A stretch of DNA of 64,000 nt, taken from assembly GCA_903885375.1 (NCBI GenBank), contig CAISIK010000027.1, positions 169,175-233,174 on the forward strand, in the 5' to 3' direction. The stretch is from an uncultured Pseudomonadota bacterium. Lineage in GTDB: Bacteria; Myxococcota_A; UBA796; SXON01. The position numbers were made by a program, and so were the translations under genes. Shown piece after piece: positions 17,735-24,608 of this stretch. The notes beneath the pieces were generated by a model. The model did not search any database. It was not told the DNA's origin and saw only the letters and a list, made by a program, of their open reading frames with translations. The first letter of the stretch is position 1, and each line of letters opens with the position of its first letter.

Positions 17735-18498
17735 ACGGTAGCGGCTCCTACGTGCCTCAGCATCATGTCTCTCACCACCGGGCCATCGGCGTCGGTGATG
17801 AGGTCGATACCATATCGGAATTTCGAGAAGGCCTTTCGTTCCAAATCGAAGCGGCGCACGAGATCGCCCACCCAGGCCGGGTAGGACCCCGTGTACTTCA
17901 GCTCGAGGATCTCGAGCCCCAGGGACTCCGGGATGTCGTACCAGCGCGGCGGCTCGGACATGTCCAGGGTGGGGGGCGCGGCCCGGATGCGGGTGTCGAA
18001 CGTGACCCGCACGAGGTCGCGCACGCCGCCCACATAGGCGTGCCGCCGGTAGGTGACCCAGCACCGCGGGTAGGCGTGCCGCCGATCGGTAAGCGCGCGA
18101 AAGTTGTCGAGCTCAAAACTCGGCGCGGCGTTGTGGGGCACCTCGTTGTTCAGGATGCGGACCGCGTCCTGCTTGGTGACCTCGGCGCGGGTCTTCCACA
18201 TGTACTCGTTGGCCCGGTGTTTCGCTTCCAGAAAGACCCGGGCGTTCACCGACCATTCATAGCAGCGCGCCCGCAGCTTGTACCGCTGCTGGAGCCCGGC
18301 GCGGGTTTCGCGGTAGATCGCCCACTCGTCGTTGTCGAGGTACAAAGAGTGCACGTTGTAGGCAGCACTCCCGCCCTCGCCGTTGGCATCGGCCACCAGA
18401 TGGCCGCTGCGGTGGATCCAGTCGCGGATCGACTGGGCGTGCTCCTGCCCGATCCGATACTTGATCTCGAAGCGGTACTTTCTCGGGAGCTCAGCCAC
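17731..18498 (-). CDS. VTC-domain protein (polyphosphate polymerase-like)
   Basis: 255 residues, all one VTC domain. The basic beta-strand motifs that line the tunnel of yeast Vtc4 are recognisable in order: KYRFEIKYRI, VHSLYLDND, YKLRARCYE, RVFLEAKHR, and LEILELKYTG near residue 205. In yeast this fold makes inorganic polyphosphate from ATP; bacterial members lack the SPX domain, as here, and most are untested. GTG start at 18496-18498 without a clear ribosome site. First gene of the VTC > DUF4956 > HlyD > beta-protein operon, which suggests a product handed to the membrane. Confidence 0.9.
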   Translation of the reverse strand: MAELPRKYRFEIKYRIGQEHAQSIRDWIHRSGHLVADANGEGGSAAYNVHSLYLDNDEWAIYRETRAGLQQRYKLRARCYEWSVNARVFLEAKHRANEYMWKTRAEVTKQDAVRILNNEVPHNAAPSFELDNFRALTDRRHAYPRCWVTYRRHAYVGGVRDLVRVTFDTRIRAAPPTLDMSEPPRWYDIPESLGLEILELKYTGSYPAWVGDLVRRFDLERKAFSKFRYGIDLITDADGPVVRDMMLRHVGAATV

Positions 18499-18507
18499 GC
18501 GTCACGC

Positions 18508-18552
18508 GATTGTCACAATCTCCAGCGTAGGCGCTCCTGAGCTTCCCGGCAA
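18508..18552 (-). promoter_or_regulatory. Palindrome and weak promoter upstream of the VTC operon
   Basis: A 13-bp perfect palindrome (GATTGTCACAATC, 18508-18520) lies only nine bases before the GTG start of the VTC gene. On the minus strand TTGCCG (18547-18552) and TACGCT (18524-18529) are 17 bases apart, which would place the transcription start inside the palindrome. An operator overlapping the start of a short-leader mRNA is a reasonable reading; both promoter elements are weak matches. Confidence 0.35.
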
Positions 18553-18650
18553 GGGGAGAGGTGGCGCGCAGGCGGTGTTGACAGGTCGTACACATGGTGA
18601 CGCGCGACGCGCGGGCCGGCGGCGCCGTGCCCGAGCGGGTATGAAGGGGG

Positions 18651-19202
18651 ATGGTCTTCTGGCTGGTCGCGTGCGCGGGCTTCCGCTTCGAGGAGGGCGA
18701 CTCCGCGGATTCGGGCGACACCAGCGCCCCGGCCACCTCCGACTGGTGCGATGACACCTACTCCACCAGCGCACCGGCGGAGGCCGACTGCGCCACGGGA
18801 ACGATGACGTGCGGCGACGTGGAGCTCGCCACCACCGAAGGCGGGTACCGCGCCTACGACGGGGAGCAGTACCCCCCGTTGTTCTGCTTCCCCAACCTCG
18901 ACCGGTCCACGTACGCCGGCTCGGAGCGCATCTACGTGGTGGAGCTGGCGGCCGAGCAGTACGCCGAGGCGGTGCTCAGCGCCTCGTGCGCTCGGATGGG
19001 GCTCTCCGTCATGCGCTGGCCGAAGCCGGGCACCTGCCCCACCGGCGAGACCGACGTGACGGTTTGCGAAGGCAAGGAGGGCACCGGCACGCTGGCCGTG
19101 ACCTTTGGCGGGTACGAGACGGAAAACCGGTGGGTGATCGTCGTGGACACCGCGGAGGAGGATCCCGCGGCATTCCGGCTCGCGCTGGCCTGCGCGGAGT
19201 GA
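18651..19202 (+). CDS. Small lipoprotein with ultra-short signal peptide
   Basis: 183 residues. The N terminus MVFWLVAC reaches a lipobox Cys at residue 8; an in-frame stop just upstream excludes a longer start, and GAAGGGGG precedes the ATG. An acidic linker (EEGDSADSGDTSAP) follows, then a Cys-containing globular region (WCDDTYS, CATGTMTCGDVE, FCFPNLD) ending LALACAE. Surface or periplasmic lipoprotein of unknown role, typical of this genome. Divergent from the VTC operon, 152 bases away. Confidence 0.75.
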   Translation: MVFWLVACAGFRFEEGDSADSGDTSAPATSDWCDDTYSTSAPAEADCATGTMTCGDVELATTEGGYRAYDGEQYPPLFCFPNLDRSTYAGSERIYVVELAAEQYAEAVLSASCARMGLSVMRWPKPGTCPTGETDVTVCEGKEGTGTLAVTFGGYETENRWVIVVDTAEEDPAAFRLALACAE

Positions 19203-19226
19203 CGCCGGGCGTTAGCACGCCGGGCC

Positions 19227-19685
19227 ATGCATGCTTCCGGTTCCCGCCTTGATCGCCCCTCTGCCCACGTGCTCCGGCTCCTGCCCCACGTGAAGCCCCC
19301 GCCGGCGCGCCTGCTGCTCGTGGGCGCGGGCACCGGGCACGAGGCCCGGGCGCTCGATGCGCGGGGGTACGACGTGAGCGTGCTGGAGCCGGAGGCCGCG
19401 CCGCAAGTGGGCGAACTCCCCGTCGTTGCCGCGGAGTTCGGCAGCACCGACTTCGGCGGGCGGTTCGACCTCCTCTGCGAGATCGGCGCCTTCGCGCGGA
19501 TGCCCCGCGCCGAGTGGGTGGCCGCGGCCGCGCGGGCCCTGCGCCCCGGCGGACAGGCCTTCGGGGCCTTCCCCAACGATGCGAGCGCGCTGCTCCACGC
19601 GGTCGGCGCCGCGTTCGAGATCGAGCGCTGCGAGCCCACCGGCGGCGGCGACGCGCTCCTCGAAGTCGTCCTGCGCCGTCGTTAG
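19227..19685 (+). CDS. Class I SAM methyltransferase-like protein
   Basis: 152 residues. RLLLVGAGTGHEARALDARG followed by VSVLEPE is the Rossmann SAM-binding motif I and acidic loop; later FDLLCEIGAF and RALRPGGQAFGAFP match motifs IV-VI. It is shorter than most class I enzymes and lacks an obvious substrate-binding cap, so the substrate cannot be named (thiopurine-methyltransferase-like folds are the nearest by length). Sits 24 bases after the lipoprotein gene and 22 before the ABC ATPase. Confidence 0.75.
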   Translation: MHASGSRLDRPSAHVLRLLPHVKPPPARLLLVGAGTGHEARALDARGYDVSVLEPEAAPQVGELPVVAAEFGSTDFGGRFDLLCEIGAFARMPRAEWVAAAARALRPGGQAFGAFPNDASALLHAVGAAFEIERCEPTGGGDALLEVVLRRR

Positions 19686-19707
19686 GCCGACGGGCTAAGG
19701 TCGGGCG

Positions 19708-20694
19708 GTGGCCACCCTGTCCTTTCGTGCGGTCGAGAAGAAGTACGGCGCCGTCGCGGTGCTGCACCGGGTGGACCTCGAGGTCGCCGATGGCGAGTTT
19801 ATTGTGCTGGTGGGCCCCTCCGGCTGCGGAAAGAGCACGCTCCTGCGCTGCATCGCCGGTCTGGAGGAGGTCACTTCGGGCGAGCTGCACATCGGCCCCC
19901 GCTGCGTGAACACGGTGGCCCCGCGCGACCGCGATGTGGCCATGGTCTTCCAGAGCTACGCCCTGTACCCGCACATGACGGTGCGGGAGAACATGGGCTT
20001 CGCCCTGCGCCTTCGGGGCGACCCGGATGTCGACGCGCGGGTGTCCGCCGCAGCGGGTCCGCTCGGCCTGCTCCCGCTCCTCGATCGGCTGCCGAAGGAG
20101 CTCTCCGGCGGCCAGCGGCAGCGCGTGGCGATGGGGCGGGCGATCGTGCGGCGCCCGCAGGTCTTCCTGTTCGATGAGCCGCTTTCCAACCTCGATGCCT
20201 CCCTGCGCACCTCGGTGCGGGTGGAGCTGAAGCGCCAGCACCAGGCGCTCCGCACCACCACGGTCTACGTCACCCACGATCAGACCGAAGCGCTCACGCT
20301 CGCCGACCGGATCGTGGTGCTCAACCACGGTGTCGTGCAGCAGGTCGGCACGCCCGACGAGCTCTACTCCGAGCCTGCGAACCGCTTCGTGGCGGGGTTC
20401 ATCGGCTCACCCGCGATGAACTTCCTCAACGAGCTTGCCCCCGGCGTGACCCTCGGCGTGCGGCCAGAGGCGGTGGTGCTGGGCGAGGGAGCGATCCGGG
20501 GCCACGTGGAGGTGGTGGAGCGGCTCGGGTTCGAGTCGCACGTGCACCTGCGCGTGGGCAACGAGGCAGTGGTGGCGCGCGTGGAGGGCGCGGTGCCGAG
20601 CGGTGAAGTGCGCCTGTCCTTCCGGCGCACCTACCGCTTCGACGCCGCTGGCGGCGCCCGGCTCGCCGATCAGGAAGCGCTGGACACGAACTGA
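19708..20694 (+). CDS. ABC transporter ATPase, MalK/UgpC type (orphan)
   Basis: 328 residues from GTG 19708. Walker A GPSGCGKST, Q-loop MVFQSYALYPHMTV, signature LSGGQRQRVAMGRA, Walker B VFLFDEPLSNLD and switch His in VYVTHDQTEAL are all intact. The C-terminal ~95 residues form the OB-type regulatory (TOBE) domain of sugar importers, with GVRPEAVVL. Such ATPases power CUT1 carbohydrate uptake and can serve several permeases; no permease or binding protein is nearby, so it may energise transporters encoded elsewhere. Its 3' end overlaps the convergent thioredoxin gene by 25 bases. Confidence 0.95.
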   Translation: MATLSFRAVEKKYGAVAVLHRVDLEVADGEFIVLVGPSGCGKSTLLRCIAGLEEVTSGELHIGPRCVNTVAPRDRDVAMVFQSYALYPHMTVRENMGFALRLRGDPDVDARVSAAAGPLGLLPLLDRLPKELSGGQRQRVAMGRAIVRRPQVFLFDEPLSNLDASLRTSVRVELKRQHQALRTTTVYVTHDQTEALTLADRIVVLNHGVVQQVGTPDELYSEPANRFVAGFIGSPAMNFLNELAPGVTLGVRPEAVVLGEGAIRGHVEVVERLGFESHVHLRVGNEAVVARVEGAVPSGEVRLSFRRTYRFDAAGGARLADQEALDTN

Positions 20695-20993
20695 TCGAGC
20701 TTCACCTTGCTGAGCGCGCCGACGTGCCGGTTCACCAGCTTGCCGTCGCGGAACAGGAGCAGCGTGGGGATCGACTGGACGCCGAACTGGTTGGGCGTTT
20801 CGGCGTTCTCGTCGATATCGAGCTTGTACACGGCGATGGCCGAGCCACGCTCGGCCTGCACCTGGTCGAGCAGGGGGGCGATGGCCTTGCACGGGCCGCA
20901 CCAGGCGGCCGTGAAGTCGAGCAGCACGGTGCCGCTGCTGTTGGTGATCTTTTCCTGGAACTCTTTGTCCGAGATGTAGGGTACGGCGGCCAT
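20670..20993 (-). CDS. trxA: Thioredoxin
   Basis: 107 residues, canonical length. Active site AAWCGPCKAIAPLLDQ, cis-Pro motif QSIPTLLLFRDGK, and the KLDIDENAETPNQFGV helix-strand. General cytosolic protein disulfide reductase dependent on thioredoxin reductase. No signal peptide. CAGGAGA ribosome site seven bases before ATG. Divergent from the pseudo-receiver gene. Confidence 0.96.
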   Translation of the reverse strand: MAAVPYISDKEFQEKITNSSGTVLLDFTAAWCGPCKAIAPLLDQVQAERGSAIAVYKLDIDENAETPNQFGVQSIPTLLLFRDGKLVNRHVGALSKVKLDQFVSSAS

Positions 20994-21052
20994 GGGGTCT
21001 CCTGAGGGGATGGCAAGCTAACCACGACGGCGCCGTCGCCCACCGCCTGTTG

Positions 21053-21058
21053 TACAAT
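21053..21058 (+). promoter_or_regulatory. Possible -10 element for the 21094 gene
   Basis: TACAAT, within the short palindrome TTGTACAA, sits 36 bases before the GTG start in the thioredoxin/receiver divergent gap. No good -35 element is seen at the right spacing. Confidence 0.3.
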
Positions 21059-21093
21059 GCGACTCCCGGTGAGCGCGGGCAGGAGGCGGATCG

Positions 21094-23055
21094 GTGAAGG
21101 TGCTGGTAGTCGACGACGATGGGATTCGGCGGGCCATCCTGGTGGACCTGCTCGGCGGACTGAACCACGAGGTTCGCGCGGTTTCGCGGAGCGGAGATGT
21201 GCTCGACGCTCACCTCGCGCAGTCGGCGGACGTGCTGGTGGCCAGCGGCACCTTCGGCGGAGTGGCCGGCGTTGAGCTGGCGGCGCGCCTGCGCGCCACG
21301 CCCCGCCCTCCGGCGGTGGTCCTCGTCATGGGCGCGGGCGACGCCGGCGCGGAAGGGCTCGCACGCGGTCAGGGCATTCCCCTCCGGGGCTGCCTCACCT
21401 GGCCACCGGACCCCGCGGTCCTCGCGGCGCTCCTTCAGACCCCCGTCGTGGCGGCCTCCCCCGCGCAGGCCGACTGGAGCGGCCTGGCCTTCCTGGAGAC
21501 GGTCCGCGGCCCCACGGAGCGGTTCCCGGTGCCTCGGCTCCTGTTCCTCGCCCACCGGGTGGCGGCCACTGGTGCCCTGCTCTGGAGCTCGCCTGCGGGG
21601 AGCGGCGCGATCCACCTCCGGTCGGGGGGGGTCGTGCAGGTGGAGGGTGTTCCTGGCCTGTTCGACACGGTGGATGGCGTGCCGGGCGAGACCACGGACC
21701 TCAACGAGGGGCTCGGGATCGCGGTCCGTTCGGGCAATCCTTACGGCGCGGTCATCGAGGCGGTCACGACGAGCCTGGCGAGCTGGCTGGTGGACCCTTC
21801 GGCGGGCGAGGGAGGAACCGTGTGGTTCGAGCCGAACGCCCGGCCGCCGGCGGGCGCTTTCGCGCTCCCGACGCCGATCCCCCGTCTCATCTCTCAGGGG
21901 CTGTCCGGTTCGCGAACGGTGGAGGCGCTCGAGCGTCGATGGGAGGCGCGGGGGGCCTCCTCCATGCACGTGCGCGTGCCGGACGACTCCCCCGAGAGCC
22001 GGTGGGGCCTCGATGCCACGGCGCTGCGCGTGCTGAAGCTCGCGTCGGAGTCGCCGAGTGTGTCCCAGCTCCTCGCCGCCGCCACCGGGCGGGATCGCCA
22101 GCGGCTGGGCGCGGTGCTCCGCGCGGTGGAGCTGCTCGCCCTGCTTGGGCTTCTGGCTGTGGACGGGGGGGCCCATCCTGCCGAGGACGCACCCTCCGGC
22201 CCGCCGCCCGCAGCCGCGCCCCGGGCGGCCGCCCCGCCGCGGGTCCCCCCGCCTCCTCCCTCCCGTACGCCCGCGGCGGCCACGCAGGAGGACTCCCACG
22301 CCGTTCGCCTTCGCAGCGCCCTCGCGGCGATGGAGGGCGCCCACCCGATGGACCTGCTCGGCTTGGGCGACAGGGTGTCGGTCACGGAGGCCGAGATATC
22401 CAGCGCCTACCGCGACGTGAGCCGCCGGTTCCATCCCGACACGTACTTCAACTCCTCGCCGGTGGTGCGCGGGCTGGCCGAGGCCTGTTTCGCCCGGGTG
22501 AACGGCGCCTACGAGAGCCTCTCCGCCCCCGGCGGCCTCGCGGAGGCGCAGCGGTTCATCGCCTTCCGCAAGGCGGGTCGGGGGTTCGTTTCCGAGCGTG
22601 AGCACCAGACCGCTCGCGTGTCCTTCAAGCGGGCCGAGCTGCTGTTCAAGAACCGCGACTGGAAGGGTGCCGACGCTCTCTACCTCGAGGCCGCCCGCAT
22701 GGACGACTCCACGTGGCCGCACCTCTTCCACGCGATCCGCTGCGGCGCCCTCGCCCGCCGCCTCACCGTGGCGCAGGCCTCCGACCAGCTCGAGGCGCTC
22801 ACCCCGCCCACCCCCGCGGCCCGCGCGGATGTACTGGTCGCGATCGGAAACCTCCACAAGCTGGATGGGAAGCACGCGGAAGCGATGCGCCGCTACCGGC
22901 AGGCGCTCGAGGCCGACCCCGCGAATCGCGATGCGCAACGTGAGCTGCGCCTCCACCAGAGTCGCAACGAACAGGACGCCGCGAGCGTGGCGCCCGCCCG
23001 CTCGGCCGGCGCGACCATCAGCGGATTCTTCCGCCGCGGCAGCGACCCGAAGTAG
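21094..23055 (+). CDS. Pseudo-receiver / DUF4388-like / J-domain / TPR protein
   Basis: 653 residues from GTG 21094 behind AGGAGG. Residues 1-115 have a response-regulator fold (KVLVVDDDG start) but the phospho-acceptor region reads VLVASGTFGG with no Asp and the conserved Lys is replaced (TWPPDP), so it is a pseudo-receiver. About 125-360 resembles DUF4388 plus a winged-helix-like segment. A Pro-rich linker (~365-400) precedes a J domain at ~415-480 with intact HPD (RRFHPDTYFN), then TPR-like helices to ~640. The J domain should recruit DnaK. This architecture suggests a chaperone-linked regulator in motility or development signalling; partners unknown. Confidence 0.85.
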   Translation: MKVLVVDDDGIRRAILVDLLGGLNHEVRAVSRSGDVLDAHLAQSADVLVASGTFGGVAGVELAARLRATPRPPAVVLVMGAGDAGAEGLARGQGIPLRGCLTWPPDPAVLAALLQTPVVAASPAQADWSGLAFLETVRGPTERFPVPRLLFLAHRVAATGALLWSSPAGSGAIHLRSGGVVQVEGVPGLFDTVDGVPGETTDLNEGLGIAVRSGNPYGAVIEAVTTSLASWLVDPSAGEGGTVWFEPNARPPAGAFALPTPIPRLISQGLSGSRTVEALERRWEARGASSMHVRVPDDSPESRWGLDATALRVLKLASESPSVSQLLAAATGRDRQRLGAVLRAVELLALLGLLAVDGGAHPAEDAPSGPPPAAAPRAAAPPRVPPPPPSRTPAAATQEDSHAVRLRSALAAMEGAHPMDLLGLGDRVSVTEAEISSAYRDVSRRFHPDTYFNSSPVVRGLAEACFARVNGAYESLSAPGGLAEAQRFIAFRKAGRGFVSEREHQTARVSFKRAELLFKNRDWKGADALYLEAARMDDSTWPHLFHAIRCGALARRLTVAQASDQLEALTPPTPAARADVLVAIGNLHKLDGKHAEAMRRYRQALEADPANRDAQRELRLHQSRNEQDAASVAPARSAGATISGFFRRGSDPK

Positions 23056-23095
23056 GTCGCGGAGGGGATGCCCCGCGCGCGGACCCCGCTTTCCC

Positions 23096-23386
23096 TCAGA
23101 CCGGGCAGACCTGGGCGCAAACCGGCGGGCTCGCCGTGGTGAGCCCGCAATCCACGCTGTCGACGGCGGCGGTCCAGACCTCGAGGCACTCCTGCATCTG
23201 GGCCTCGCGGTAGCCCTTGCAGTCGGCCCAGTCCTGACCGGTCGCGTCGGCGATGCACTCCTCTACGGTCTCGTAGCCGACCACCTCGAGGGCATCGCAG
23301 GCTTCCCGCAGCTGGCAGGCGAGCTCACCCTCCTGCGCGCGGCCCTCTTCGTATTCGAGGCACGCGAGGAGCCCGAACAGGAGCAC
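23096..23386 (-). CDS. Cys-rich small lipoprotein
   Basis: 96 residues from a GTG whose G is the last base of the acyl-CoA dehydrogenase stop (TAGTG, 23384-23388). MLLFGLLAC is an ultra-short lipoprotein signal with Cys at residue 9. The mature part has eight cysteines spaced as in a family common in myxobacteria (ACQLREACDAL, EECIADATGQDWADC, QECLEVW, VDCG, VCAQVC), likely paired in disulfides. Function unknown. One-base overlap implies translational coupling to the dehydrogenase. Confidence 0.75.
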   Translation of the reverse strand: MLLFGLLACLEYEEGRAQEGELACQLREACDALEVVGYETVEECIADATGQDWADCKGYREAQMQECLEVWTAAVDSVDCGLTTASPPVCAQVCPV

Positions 23387-24531
23387 TACCGGGCCCTCGC
23401 CGTGATGAGGTCGCGCGTGAGGTTCTTCTGGTGCGACTCGAGCGTGCCGCCGCCGATCTCGATCAGCTTGGCATCGCGGAACAGGCGTTCCACGGGGTAT
23501 TCGGTGCAGTAGCCGGACCCGCCGAGCACCTGCATGCAACGGTCGGCCACGACCTTGCCCACCGGCGCCGCGAACAGCTTGGCTGCATCACTGCCGATGC
23601 GGTTGCGATGGTCGGGCCCGACGCTCCGGGCCACCTGGTAGATGAGGCAGCGCGCTGCTTCCGTTTCGGCGTAACTCTCGCCGATGAAGCGCTGGATCTG
23701 GCCGAACTCGTGGATGGGGCGGCCGAAGGCGACGCGCTGCGCGGCGTAGCCCAGCATGATCTCCACGCACCGGTCGGCGATGCCCAGCGACATCGCGGCG
23801 AGGGTGAGCCGCTCGATCTCGAGGTTGCGCATCATGTGGGTGACGCCCTGACCCTCGGCGCCGAGCAGGTTCTCGACCGGCACCTCGCAGTTCTCGAAGA
23901 TGAGCTCCGACATCGTGCTCGCGCGCATGCCCATCTTGTGGATGGGATTGCTCACCCGGAAGCCCGGTGCATCGCGCTCCACGAGGAAGCTCGTGATGCG
24001 GCCGTTGACCTTCGCGTAGACGAGGAAGCAGTGCCCGTCGGGCCCGTTCGTGATGTAGGTCTTCGTGCCGTTGAGCACGTAGTGGCTGCCGTGCTGGACC
24101 GCCGTGGTGGTGAGGCCCATCACGTCGGTGCCGTAGCCGGGCTCGGTCATGCCCATGCCGGCGATCCACTCGCCGCTGATCACCTTCGGGAGCACACGCG
24201 CGCGCTGCGCCTCGTTGCTGCAGTAGAAGAAGTTGTTCACGAACAGCATCGCGTGCGCGAGGTACGCGAGGGTGAAGCCGGGATCGACCTTGGCGAGCTC
24301 GTGGTGCGCGATCACGGCGGCCACGGTGTCCATCCCGGCGCCGCCGTGCGACTCGGGCACGGTGATCCCGAGCAGGCCGAGGTCGCCGAGCCGGCCGAAC
24401 AGGGGGCGGTTCAGCTCCTGCCGCTGGTCGAAGCGCTCGGCCTGCGGCTCCACCTCGGTGGCAGCGAAATCTCGAACCATCGAGCGCAGCATTTGATGTT
24501 CGGGCGTGGGGTCGAACAGGGTGGAGGACAT
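23386..24531 (-). CDS. Acyl-CoA dehydrogenase, isovaleryl-CoA-dehydrogenase-like
   Basis: 381 residues from ATG 24529-24531. FAD-dependent alpha,beta-dehydrogenation of acyl-CoA. FAD/substrate motifs MTEPGYGTD, YITNGPDGH, the RVAFGRPI helix and QVLGGSGYCTEYPVERLFRD are intact. At the usual C-terminal catalytic Glu the sequence is EIGGGTLE, with Gly instead, while E240 in LEIERLTLA matches the alternative catalytic base of isovaleryl-CoA dehydrogenases. That points to branched-chain (leucine) catabolism or a related branched substrate, but no liu/ivd neighbours confirm it. Confidence 0.93.
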   Translation of the reverse strand: MSSTLFDPTPEHQMLRSMVRDFAATEVEPQAERFDQRQELNRPLFGRLGDLGLLGITVPESHGGAGMDTVAAVIAHHELAKVDPGFTLAYLAHAMLFVNNFFYCSNEAQRARVLPKVISGEWIAGMGMTEPGYGTDVMGLTTTAVQHGSHYVLNGTKTYITNGPDGHCFLVYAKVNGRITSFLVERDAPGFRVSNPIHKMGMRASTMSELIFENCEVPVENLLGAEGQGVTHMMRNLEIERLTLAAMSLGIADRCVEIMLGYAAQRVAFGRPIHEFGQIQRFIGESYAETEAARCLIYQVARSVGPDHRNRIGSDAAKLFAAPVGKVVADRCMQVLGGSGYCTEYPVERLFRDAKLIEIGGGTLESHQKNLTRDLITARAR

Positions 24532-24608
24532 GCCCGCACGGCTATCCCGCCCGTCGGCCGGTGGCATGATCCGTCACGGCGCCCGGACCGGTGCGGTTAA
24601 TGGGGAGC

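Noticed and set aside
18578..18583. TTGACA as a -35 element for the 18651 lipoprotein
   Set aside because: No AT-rich -10 hexamer at 15-19 bases downstream; the region is GCGCGACGCG.
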